From Streptosporangiaceae bacterium (GTDB lineage Bacteria; Actinomycetota; Actinomycetes; Streptosporangiales; Streptosporangiaceae): a DNA stretch of 5,003 nt. Below the pieces are notes generated by a model that saw nothing but the letters and a program-made list of their open reading frames with translations, did no database searches and had not been told where the DNA came from. Position numbers and translations under genes: made by a program. The stretch spans positions 1-5,003 of the forward strand of contig JASIBJ010000770.1 in NCBI GenBank assembly GCA_030045215.1, written 5' to 3'. Positions 1 to 5,003 of the stretch are shown one piece after another. Positions within the stretch are counted from its first letter, which is position 1. Each line of letters starts with the position of its first letter.

Positions 1-1193
1 CGGTCTTCATGGCGTCCGGGAAGGGTCCCTACCTGACCGACGTCGACGGCAATCAGTACGTGGACCTGGTCTGCTCGTGGGGGCCGATGATCCTCGGGCA
101 CGTGCACCCCACCGTCGTCTCGGCGGTCCAGGCCGCCGTCGGCAACGGAACTTCCTTCGGCACCGTCACCGAGGGCGAGGCGGAACTCGCGGCCGAGATC
201 ATCGACCGGGCGCCGGTCGAGCGGGTGCGCCTGGTCAACTCGGGGACCGAGGCCACGATGACCGCGATCCGGCTGGCCAGGGGCTACACCGGCCGGCGGC
301 TGGTGGTGAAGTTCGCTGGCTGCTATCACGGCCACGTCGATGCGCTGCTGGCCGCGGCCGGCTCGGGCGTGGCGACCTTCGGACTGCCTGACTCGCCCGG
401 CGTCACCGGGGCGGCGGCCGCCGAGACCGTGGTGCTGCCCTACAACGACGCTGCTGGCGTGCGCCAGGCGTTCGCCGACAGCGGGTCCGAGATCGCGTGC
501 GTGATTACCGAGGCCTGCCCGGCCAATATGGGCGTCGTCCCCCCGGCGGGCGGGTTCAACGAACTGCTCGCCGCGCTGTGCGCCGAGCACGGCGCGCTGC
601 TGATCATGGATGAGGTGCTGACCGGATTCCGGGTCACGCGGTCGGGCTGGTACGGGCGCGAGGGCGTCGCCGCTGACCTCATGACGTTCGGCAAGGTCAT
701 GGGCGGCGGGCTGCCGGCCGCTGCGTTCGGGGGCCGGACCGAGATCATGGAGCGGCTGGCGCCGTCTGGCCCGGTCTACCAGGCGGGCACCCTGTCGGGG
801 AACCCGGTCGCCACCGCGGCCGGGATCGCCACGCTGCGCGCGTGCACGCCCGAGGTGTACGGGCGGGTCGACGAGGCCGCAGCGATCGTGGCCAAGCTCG
901 CCGCGGACGCCCTCACCGAGGCCGGCGTGCCGTTCCGGCTGCAGCAGGGAGGAAACCTGTTCTCGGTGTTCCTCGGCGTCGACGACCAGGTGCGTGACTT
1001 CGGCGGGGCGCGCCGGCAGTCCGGGCCGGCCTACGCCGCGTTCTTTCACGCCATGCTCGACGGCGGGGTGTACCTGCCGCCATCGGGTTATGAGGCGTGG
1101 TTCCTGTCGGCGGCCCACGATGAGGCCGCGCTGGCCACGATCGCCGATGCGCTGCCAGTCGCCGCGGCGGCGGCCGCGGCCGCGCTTGGCTGA
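1..1193 (+). CDS. hemL: Glutamate-1-semialdehyde 2,1-aminomutase, 5'-truncated by the window edge
   Basis: This PLP-dependent enzyme converts glutamate-1-semialdehyde to 5-aminolevulinate in the cytosol, the last step of the C5 route to heme and other tetrapyrroles. The reading frame is open from base 3, and the first codons (Val-Phe before the Met at 9) already match the interior of actinobacterial HemL, so the Met at 9 is probably internal and roughly 35-45 N-terminal residues lie outside the window. Counting from that Met, visible family motifs are [10 protein letters not shown] (11-20), [10 protein letters not shown] (22-31), NSGTEATM (77-84), CYHGH (105-109), DEVLTGFRV (201-209), the PLP Schiff-base lysine K229 in TFGKVMGGG, and TLSGNPVA (261-268). 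The C-terminus is complete and ends in an alanine run (385-392) encoded by GCG/GCC-rich sequence. Nothing suggests inactivation. Other class III aminotransferases are an alternative, but the aminomutase motif set makes this call close to certain. Confidence 0.96.
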   Translation, partial: VFMASGKGPYLTDVDGNQYVDLVCSWGPMILGHVHPTVVSAVQAAVGNGTSFGTVTEGEAELAAEIIDRAPVERVRLVNSGTEATMTAIRLARGYTGRRLVVKFAGCYHGHVDALLAAAGSGVATFGLPDSPGVTGAAAAETVVLPYNDAAGVRQAFADSGSEIACVITEACPANMGVVPPAGGFNELLAALCAEHGALLIMDEVLTGFRVTRSGWYGREGVAADLMTFGKVMGGGLPAAAFGGRTEIMERLAPSGPVYQAGTLSGNPVATAAGIATLRACTPEVYGRVDEAAAIVAKLAADALTEAGVPFRLQQGGNLFSVFLGVDDQVRDFGGARRQSGPAYAAFFHAMLDGGVYLPPSGYEAWFLSAAHDEAALATIADALPVAAAAAAAALG

Positions 1194-1226
1194 TCCGGCG
1201 AAAGCGCCTGCCTGACCGCCTCGTTC

Positions 1227-1253
1227 GAAACATTGATCCGAATGTCATGTTTC
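1227..1253. promoter_or_regulatory. AT-rich inverted repeat, candidate operator upstream of the SPFH pair
   Basis: GAAACAT (1227-1233) and ATGTTTC (1247-1253) are perfect inverted 7-mers separated by 13 nt. A second, overlapping inverted pair, ACATT (1230-1234) and AATGT (1241-1245), lies inside it, so the two pairings exclude each other. The patch is much richer in A and T than its surroundings and sits about 100 nt before the SPFH start codon. It could be a repressor or activator site for the SPFH pair, or a chance dyad. No known regulator motif is recognised. Confidence 0.35.
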
Positions 1254-1265
1254 ATGGCGATGCCC

Positions 1266-1295
1266 CTGGCAGCGTGCTCGCTTTCTCGTCAGGAT
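1266..1295 (+). promoter_or_regulatory. Weak candidate promoter for the SPFH pair
   Basis: CTGGCA at 1266-1271 matches four of six bases of the sigma-70-type -35 consensus, and CAGGAT at 1290-1295 matches three of six bases of the -10 consensus, with an 18-nt spacer. Position is plausible, about 60 nt before the SPFH start and just downstream of the inverted repeat at 1227-1253. The match is modest, and read-through from hemL is an alternative source of transcription, because only a 4-bp hairpin (GGCG/CGCC at about 1197-1208) follows hemL. Confidence 0.22.
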
Positions 1296-1337
1296 GTGCT
1301 GTGGGCGACGCAGGCATCCGAAGCCTGGGCCCGCTAC

Positions 1338-1347
1338 GGGAGGAAAG
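1338..1347 (+). promoter_or_regulatory. Ribosome binding site of the SPFH gene
   Basis: GGGAGGAAAG lies with its GGAGG core 10 nt before the ATG at 1354. It decides the start: the in-frame ATG at 1294 lies upstream of this site in non-coding-looking sequence, and the ATG at 1360 would be 16 nt away. A small CAGGC/GCCTG hairpin (1311-1315 with 1323-1327) lies just upstream. Confidence 0.75.
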
Positions 1348-1353
1348 CAAGCC

Positions 1354-2241
1354 ATGGCGATGCGCAATGTCATCAGCACCCTGAACACGAACGACGGCAC
1401 CGAGACGATGGGGCCCGGCATCCTGATGTGGCACTATCCAGGTGCCGACATCATGAACGGCAGCTTGCTGACCGTGGAGAGCAACCATTTCTGCGTGCTC
1501 AAGTCCCGCGGTGCGATCCTGAACGTCTACGAGACTGGCCAGTACCCGGTCGAGACGCCGCAGCGCCCGCTGATCGGCAGCTTCCAGCAGGCCTTCTACG
1601 GTGGCCAGTCCCCGTGGCAGTACGAGGCGCTGTTCGTGGCGCGGGCCAAGAGCGTGGTCAAGGCGCAGGGAGTGGCGCTGTCCGCTGAACTCGCCGAACT
1701 CGTATACGACGTCGACTACTACGTGCACGTCGACACCAAGGAAGACGCGGTCAAGCTGGTCACGCACATGCCGTACCAGGGTCACGCCCTAACGGCGGAC
1801 GCGCTTAACGCCTACGCCGGGCCCGTGGTGGAGCAGGCGGTCAACCAGCTAGTTCAGGTAACGCCCCTGGAACGGGTGAACGAGAAGATTCACGAGATCA
1901 CCGAGCTGGTCCGTGGCCACCTGCAGGACTTCCTGTCCATCTACGGCGTCACGCTGAACGACGTCAAGGTGCTGATGCGGCCCAGGGACGAGCGGATGCG
2001 CGAGCTGATCTCGCTGCGCGCGTTCGGGCTGTCCGAGCTGGACGCCGTCCGGTATTACGTGGCGATGAAGATGGCCGAGCGGGGACTCGTGTCTGCGCCG
2101 AACATGGCTGTCGGCGAGCCCTTCAACATTGGCATCACCGCTCAGACCAACCCGATCGCCAGCATGCCTTCGCTGGCGGAGATCAATGGCGGGGGAGTGC
2201 CGGCGCCGGCGCCCGTCCCGGCTCAGCACCAGGCGCCCTGA
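1354..2241 (+). CDS. SPFH (stomatin/prohibitin/flotillin) domain protein, YdjI-like soluble type
   Basis: A 295-residue protein whose core resembles the YdjI-type SPFH family (once labelled 'virion core protein'). The N-terminal part has the typical layout: MWHYPG and NGSLLTVESN (25-44), then VLKSRGAILNVYETGQYPVETPQRPLI (48-74), YGGQSPWQYEALFV (82-95) and a strand region LVYDVDYYVHV (116-126). Residues about 150-215 look helical (EKIHEITELVRGHLQDFL), as in the oligomerising part of SPFH proteins, followed by LSELDAVRYYVAMKMAERGL (226-245). No signal peptide or hydrophobic membrane segment is visible, so it is probably cytosolic or peripherally membrane-bound. The C-terminus is a Pro/Ala tail (about 280-295), without the cysteine zinc ribbon of classical YdjI; the only Cys is C47. 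Family members form ring- or cage-like scaffolds at membranes; the role here is not evident. It is followed 3 nt later by a helical gene, implying a joint function. Confidence 0.85.
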   Translation: MAMRNVISTLNTNDGTETMGPGILMWHYPGADIMNGSLLTVESNHFCVLKSRGAILNVYETGQYPVETPQRPLIGSFQQAFYGGQSPWQYEALFVARAKSVVKAQGVALSAELAELVYDVDYYVHVDTKEDAVKLVTHMPYQGHALTADALNAYAGPVVEQAVNQLVQVTPLERVNEKIHEITELVRGHLQDFLSIYGVTLNDVKVLMRPRDERMRELISLRAFGLSELDAVRYYVAMKMAERGLVSAPNMAVGEPFNIGITAQTNPIASMPSLAEINGGGVPAPAPVPAQHQAP

Positions 2242-2244
2242 CCG

Positions 2245-2751
2245 GTGACAGACCTCGCCGACCGGCTGCGCGGGCTGCTTGCCTCCGACGTCTACACCGA
2301 CAAGGGCAGGCTCCGGGCCGATGATCTGCTCGTCCGCGAGCGGGTAGGGCACGAGCTCGGCGCGGCGGCGGCCTGCGTCCGGCAGCTGATCAGCCAGTGG
2401 CGCGCCGACCGCGTCCCGCCATCGACCAGGGAACAGCCGTTCCCCCCAGCCGAGGTGATGGAGCCGATCCGGCGGGCCGAGCGCCTCGTGCGGACCATCG
2501 AGGACACCTCGGCCGCGATCCGCGGGCTGCCAGTCCTGAACCAGGACAGGGTCTGGGACCGCGTCAGGTCGGCCGGGCTGGACGAGCTGATGCAGTTTGA
2601 CTGGACCATGGTCGTCGAGGCGGACGGGCTCGCGGCGGACGTGCAGCGGGTGCTTTCGCTCGACGAGCTTGACGTCACGGCCCTGGACGCCCGGCTGCGC
2701 AAGCTCCGTGAGGTCATGGCCGACCGGCAGCGTTATATCGAGATCTCCTGA
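2245..2751 (+). CDS. Uncharacterised 168-residue helical protein coupled to the SPFH gene
   Basis: I do not recognise this protein. It is rich in Arg, Asp, Glu, Leu and Ala, has one Cys (C44), no signal peptide and no membrane segment, and looks almost wholly alpha-helical: helices around 2-13, 25-54, 68-94, 100-136 and 145-163, interrupted by a proline-containing stretch (58-69, including PPSTREQPFPPAE). Heptad-like hydrophobic spacing in the last helix (VTALDARLRKLREVMADRQ) could support coiled-coil contacts. The GTG start at 2245 is 3 nt beyond the SPFH stop and has no strong Shine-Dalgarno of its own, so translational coupling is likely; the next in-frame Met is residue 72, too late to give a sensible protein. 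Codon use matches its neighbours. By position it is probably a dedicated partner of the SPFH protein, but this is inference. A perfect hairpin follows the stop codon, closing the unit. Confidence 0.75.
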   Translation: MTDLADRLRGLLASDVYTDKGRLRADDLLVRERVGHELGAAAACVRQLISQWRADRVPPSTREQPFPPAEVMEPIRRAERLVRTIEDTSAAIRGLPVLNQDRVWDRVRSAGLDELMQFDWTMVVEADGLAADVQRVLSLDELDVTALDARLRKLREVMADRQRYIEIS

Positions 2752-2754
2752 GAG

Positions 2755-2788
2755 GCCTGTGCCCGCCCGGCCCCGGGCGGGCACAGGC
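2755..2788. terminator. Perfect GC-rich hairpin, probable bidirectional terminator
   Basis: Arms GCCTGTGCCCGCCCGG (2755-2770) and CCGGGCGGGCACAGGC (2773-2788) are perfectly complementary over 16 bp with a 2-nt gap, in practice about 14-15 bp with a small loop. It begins 3 nt after the stop of the helical protein and lies between that gene and the convergent permease, so it can serve both directions. There is no T-tract on either strand, which is common for high-GC actinobacterial terminators. Confidence 0.85.
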
Positions 2789-2801
2789 GGTCGGGCTCAC
2801 A

Positions 2802-2818
2802 GCGGCCGCAGAGGCCGC
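2802..2818. terminator. Short GC hairpin in the convergent spacer
   Basis: GCGGCC (2802-2807) and GGCCGC (2813-2818) pair perfectly around a 5-nt loop, GCAGA. It lies about 45 nt past the permease stop on the minus strand, before the larger hairpin is reached, so it may be an auxiliary terminator for the permease. GC-rich sequence gives such short dyads by chance fairly often. Confidence 0.3.
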
Positions 2819-2861
2819 CGCGCAGGTTATGTGCTGACGCCGGCCAGGGTTCCGCGCCGCA

Positions 2862-3752
2862 CTAGCCGACCGCGACCGCCACGATGCCCGCGACGATGGC
2901 CGCGGCGGCCGCGAGCCTGCGTGGCATCCCGCCCTCGCCCAGAAGCCGGCGTCCGAGTATGACCCCGAAAAGGATGCTGACCTCGCGGGCGGGCGCGATC
3001 GCGCTGACGGATGAGAAGCTCAGCGCTATCAGGACCAGCACGTAGGCAAGGGGCGCGAGCAGGGCCGCGGCCAGGACCTGGCGCCGGAACTCGCGCCAGA
3101 CCAGCGCGATGCGGCCGGTGTCCCGCATGACCAACGGCGCGAACGCGAGGGCCATGAACGGGAACGCGGCGTAGCCCTGCAGTATCGGTGGCGTCCGCAG
3201 ATTCGTCACGGCGTATTTGTCCCAGATGGTGTAACCGGCGATGAACGCGCCGGTGCAGAGCGCGATGGCAACCGCCACCGAGGCCGGCGGCCAGGTCGGC
3301 GCGCTGTCTGCATCGGCGGCTTCGGTGCCGGCCGGAATGCCGATCGCAATGATGCCGGCCACGATGCAGCCGATCCCGGCCAGCGACAGCGGACCTGGCC
3401 GCTCGCCCAGCAGCAGGATGCCCGCCAGCGCCGCGAGCAGCGCACCCGTCCCGCGCCCGATGGGGTAGACAAGCGAAAGGTCGCCCTTGCGGTAGCCGAA
3501 CTGCAGGAAGAGGAAGTACCCGGCCTCCAGCACCCCGGTGCCGAGGAGGAATACCCAATTCAGGCTAGCCAGGTGCGGGTGCCCGGCGACCGCTACGAGC
3601 GCCACGACGGGCGCGTACAGGCCGGACGCGGCGACGGCGAAGAGCCAGATGAAAAAGACGCCGCCGGTAGCGGACGCCTGCTTGCTGAACAGGTTCCAGG
3701 TCGCGTGCGCGATGGCGGCCACCAGGATCAGGGAGAGTGCGAATGGGCTCAC
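2862..3752 (-). CDS. EamA/DMT-superfamily permease
   Basis: A 296-residue integral membrane protein with the ten-helix pattern of the drug/metabolite transporter superfamily. Helices fall at about residues 3-20, 31-54, 65-85, 94-116, 121-139, 157-176, 189-209, 226-245, 249-269 and 279-295, giving two EamA repeats (about 4-138 and 158-294). Each repeat carries its typical fourth-helix signature: DLSLVYPIGRGTGALLAAL with LLLGERP (91-119) in the first and SVSAIAPAREVSILFGVILG with LLGE (248-273) in the second. Such proteins usually export or exchange small metabolites; the substrate cannot be read from sequence. The GTG start at 3752 is chosen because AGGAG lies 7 nt upstream and the first helix starts at once; an ATG at 3797 would add 15 polar, Pro/Gly-rich residues in front of it. 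Length is normal for the family. The gene is convergent with the SPFH pair and divergent from the phosphatase, so it is a single-gene unit. Confidence 0.9.
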   Translation of the reverse strand: MSPFALSLILVAAIAHATWNLFSKQASATGGVFFIWLFAVAASGLYAPVVALVAVAGHPHLASLNWVFLLGTGVLEAGYFLFLQFGYRKGDLSLVYPIGRGTGALLAALAGILLLGERPGPLSLAGIGCIVAGIIAIGIPAGTEAADADSAPTWPPASVAVAIALCTGAFIAGYTIWDKYAVTNLRTPPILQGYAAFPFMALAFAPLVMRDTGRIALVWREFRRQVLAAALLAPLAYVLVLIALSFSSVSAIAPAREVSILFGVILGRRLLGEGGMPRRLAAAAAIVAGIVAVAVG

Positions 3753-3759
3753 CAGGCGG

Positions 3760-3764
3760 CTCCT
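3760..3764 (-). promoter_or_regulatory. Ribosome binding site of the EamA permease
   Basis: On the minus strand AGGAG (plus-strand CTCCT, 3760-3764) precedes the GTG at 3752-3750 by 7 nt. It decides the start in favour of this GTG over the upstream ATG at 3797. Confidence 0.7.
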
Positions 3765-4033
3765 GCCGGTCGGGCCCGCGGGGTGCGGGCACGGCAAACA
3801 GAGCCCTCGAGGTTTCTATCCCGTCAGGTGTTCGCCTGCAGGCCCGGCTCTCGCGCTGAGCACCGGTCAGGCAGGCTCTTGGCGCCGCTCGGTCCAGCCC
3901 ACCCGGTCCTGATTGTGGCGGCGGGGATAACGGGCCGGGTGCGGAACCCTAGGCGCAGCCACATGCTGTCTTCAGGCTAGACGCCATCTGCCGAGGCGAT
4001 CAAGGCGCCAGCCGATTCACGGGCGCGCCCCGG

Positions 4034-4039
4034 TAGGCT
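4034..4039 (+). promoter_or_regulatory. -10 box TAGGCT, probable leaderless promoter of the phosphatase gene
   Basis: TAGGCT fits the actinobacterial TANNNT -10 pattern. The ATG at 4049 follows after 9 nt, where transcription would be expected to begin, so the mRNA is probably leaderless or nearly so. There is no good Shine-Dalgarno at normal spacing, consistent with this. The -35 region is poor (GCCGAT, 4011-4016, at 17-nt spacing), as often seen at such promoters. Confidence 0.5.
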
Positions 4040-4048
4040 GTGCGCCGT

Positions 4049-4708
4049 ATGAGCAGCAGCGATATCCGGCCGCCGGCCGGGACCACGGCCATCGTGCACA
4101 TGGTCAGGCACGGCGAGGTCGACAACCCGCGCCGCATCCTGTACGGGCGCATCCCGGGCTTCCATCTGTCCGAGGCCGGCCGGGTCATGGCCAAGACCGC
4201 CGCTGACTTTCTCGCAGGGCGAGACATCACCCTGCTGAGATCCTCACCGCTCGAGCGCGCTCTCGAGACAGCCGAGCCCATCGCCGCCGAGCTTGGCCTC
4301 ACGGTCCAGGTCGACGAGCGTCTCCTTGAGCCGTGGAACCACTTCGAGGGCATGCGCTTTGCCGTCGGCGACGGTGCCCTGCGTCGGCCCCGGCACTGGG
4401 TTCATCTCCGCAATCCGTTCCGGCCGTCCTGGGGCGAGCCGTACAAGGAGATCGCGGCGCGCGTGCTGGCGGCGGCCGAGGAAGCCGCCGCGATCGCCGC
4501 CGGGCACGAGGCGGCGCTGGTTAGCCACCAGCTCCCCATCTGGGTGGCGCGGGAGGCGGCGGAGAACCGCCGGCTGTGGCACGATCCGCGTCGCCGGGAA
4601 TGCGCGCTGGGCAGCGTCACAAGCCTGATGTTCGCTGGGAGCAAGATCATCGGAGTGAATTACGCCGAGCCGTCGGTTCCCGGCCGGCGCCAGGTCGCAG
4701 GTGCTTGA
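4049..4708 (+). CDS. Histidine phosphatase family protein (phosphoglycerate-mutase-like, Rv0525 type)
   Basis: A 219-residue cytosolic protein of the histidine phosphatase superfamily, which transfers phosphate through a phospho-histidine. The nucleophile is H21 in the VRHGEV motif (19-24). Further phosphate-pocket features are R64 with SSPLERALETAEP (65-77), an acidic residue in LLEPWNHFEG (E94 or E100), and the second histidine H160 in LVSHQLPIW. PSWGEPYKEIAARV (126-139) and WHDPRRRECALGSVTSL (177-193) closely resemble the actinobacterial protein encoded beside hemL, Rv0525 in M. tuberculosis; its substrate is not established to my knowledge, and glycolytic phosphoglycerate mutase activity should not be assumed. 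The ATG at 4049 is preferred over the in-frame GTG at 4040, because a -10-like TAGGCT ends at 4039 and GTG would have only 2 nt to the nearest G-rich site. Length is usual for the group and all key residues are present. Confidence 0.92.
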   Translation: MSSSDIRPPAGTTAIVHMVRHGEVDNPRRILYGRIPGFHLSEAGRVMAKTAADFLAGRDITLLRSSPLERALETAEPIAAELGLTVQVDERLLEPWNHFEGMRFAVGDGALRRPRHWVHLRNPFRPSWGEPYKEIAARVLAAAEEAAAIAAGHEAALVSHQLPIWVAREAAENRRLWHDPRRRECALGSVTSLMFAGSKIIGVNYAEPSVPGRRQVAGA

Positions 4709-4972
4709 AACCGGCCTGGTCGCCCCGCGAACAGCCAGGTACGCCACGCCCGCCGTGTCAGCCGTAGTCCGCACTGAAGACCGGGCAAGTCCGGAGCTTA
4801 TCGAGTCAAACCGGGCGAGAAGCCGCCGAGAACGCGCGGGATGTCACGGCCAGCCACGATTGAGTCGGTGGCCGGGGGCCGCGCGAGCCAGTGAAAGGCC
4901 GGCCCGCTGCCTCGCCACGGTTACTCATCGGGCACAATAGGCCCGGTACTACTGCCTGTAGGAGATCTCCGA
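4709..4972 (+). other. Intergenic region before the last, truncated gene
   Basis: About 264 nt with no convincing gene. Two modest hairpins could end the phosphatase transcript: GCCTGGT with GCCAGGT (4714-4720 and 4734-4740, two wobble pairs), 5 nt past the stop, and CCAGCCAC with GTGGCCGG (4850-4857 and 4868-4875, one mismatch). A heptamer ACCGGGC occurs twice (4780-4786 and 4810-4816). CACAAT (4933-4938) is a possible -10 box for the gene at 4973, matching four of six consensus bases, with no convincing -35. No tRNA-like fold is evident. Confidence 0.5.
4960..4964 (+). promoter_or_regulatory. Ribosome binding site of the gene starting at 4973
   Basis: AGGAG (within GTAGGAGAT) sits 8 nt before the GTG at 4973. 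The strength and spacing are the main evidence that a real gene begins there. Confidence 0.7.
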
Positions 4973-5003
4973 GTGACCCGCCTGCCACGCCTCGCGCGCT
5001 GCG
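4973..5003 (+). CDS. Start of a truncated gene, probably a TlpA/ResA-like exported thioredoxin
   Basis: Only ten codons are visible: GTG then Thr-Arg-Leu-Pro-Arg-Leu-Ala-Arg-Cys, in frame to the window edge. The optimal Shine-Dalgarno supports the start. Arg at 3, 6 and 9 gives a positively charged n-region such as that of a Sec or lipoprotein signal peptide, but the hydrophobic core and cleavage site are outside the window. The functional guess rests on known gene order: in M. tuberculosis and many other actinobacteria hemL and this phosphatase are followed by a thioredoxin-like protein and then the CcdA, ResB and CcsA/CcsB-type cytochrome c maturation proteins. From sequence alone the product is unknown. 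Confidence 0.6.
   Translation, partial: MTRLPRLARC

Larger units (their letters stand above)
3753..4048. other. Divergent intergenic region between permease and phosphatase
   Basis: About 296 nt with no convincing gene. It must hold the permease promoter (minus strand) and the phosphatase promoter (plus strand). Visible structure includes the 8-bp palindrome CCTCGAGG (3805-3812), the 10-bp palindrome GCCTGCAGGC (3834-3843), and AGAGCC (3800-3805), which can pair with either of two GGCTCT copies (3846-3851 and 3874-3879). In the permease transcript these would lie in the 5' leader, 50-130 nt before the start. I do not match them to a known riboswitch class. No clear minus-strand promoter was found; an isolated CACAAT at 3912-3917 (minus strand) lacks a good -35. 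Confidence 0.6.

Noticed and set aside
1159..1184. GC-rich trinucleotide run at the end of hemL
   Set aside because: It simply encodes an alanine run at the HemL C-terminus, a common feature of high-GC actinobacterial homologues, and is not a separate repeat element.
1294..1353. N-terminal extension of the SPFH protein from the ATG at 1294
   Set aside because: The extra 20 residues are Arg/Gly/Pro-rich and unlike the family, and the strong ribosome binding site lies inside them, ahead of the ATG at 1354.
1252..1785. Long minus-strand open frame opposite the SPFH gene (177 codons)
   Set aside because: It is antisense to a well-supported gene and its product has no recognisable domain; such open frames are routine in high-GC DNA.
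1849..2784. 311-codon minus-strand open frame opposite the SPFH gene and its partner
   Set aside because: It spans two coupled plus-strand genes and the terminator hairpin, and the product is a Gly/Arg/His/Pro-rich low-information sequence, typical of a GC-rich shadow frame.
2827..3558. 243-codon minus-strand open frame overlapping the permease
   Set aside because: It is in a different frame of the permease gene, is Arg/Gly/His-rich and lacks membrane helices; the EamA frame explains the region.
3538..3980. Plus-strand open frames reaching from the permease into the divergent spacer
   Set aside because: They overlap the permease start in antisense, have no domain signature and no convincing ribosome binding site.
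4781..4830. Possible tRNA-like sequence with GAGTCAAAC
   Set aside because: No acceptor, D-arm or T-arm with a GTTCRA-type loop could be assembled around it.
1..5003. CRISPR array, insertion sequence, attachment site or replication origin
   Set aside because: No regularly spaced repeats, transposase or integrase fragments, terminal inverted repeats with target duplications, or DnaA-box clusters were seen.

Overview
The window looks like part of a high-GC actinobacterial chromosome. Coding third positions are strongly G/C, GTG starts are used, Shine-Dalgarno sites are good, the hairpins are GC-rich without U-tracts, and one -10 box seems to sit directly in front of an apparently leaderless gene. 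The genus cannot be named from sequence alone.

Layout, left to right. (1) Positions 1-1193, plus strand: most of hemL, glutamate-1-semialdehyde 2,1-aminomutase, missing its N-terminus at the window edge. (2) 1194-1353: a short spacer with an unusually AT-rich inverted repeat and a good ribosome binding site. (3) 1354-2241 and 2245-2751, plus strand: a tightly linked pair, an SPFH-domain protein of the YdjI-like soluble type followed 3 nt later by a 168-residue helical protein I do not recognise. (4) 2755-2788: a perfect 16-bp GC-rich hairpin between convergent genes. (5) 2862-3752, minus strand: a ten-helix EamA/DMT-family permease. (6) 3753-4048: a non-coding divergent region. (7) 4049-4708, plus strand: a histidine phosphatase (phosphoglycerate-mutase-like) protein, probably on a leaderless transcript. 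(8) 4709-4972: non-coding. (9) From 4973, plus strand: the first ten codons of another gene with an excellent ribosome binding site.

HemL and this phosphatase type are neighbours in many actinobacteria. In Mycobacterium tuberculosis the order is Rv0524 hemL, Rv0525 phosphatase, Rv0526 thioredoxin-like, then the Rv0527-Rv0529 cytochrome c maturation genes. The gene starting at 4973 is therefore most likely the TlpA/ResA-like thioredoxin, which would place heme precursor synthesis next to cytochrome c maturation. Here the SPFH pair and the permease sit between hemL and the phosphatase and split this pair. The SPFH protein with its coupled unknown partner is the least explained part of the window and the best candidate for a little-described module.
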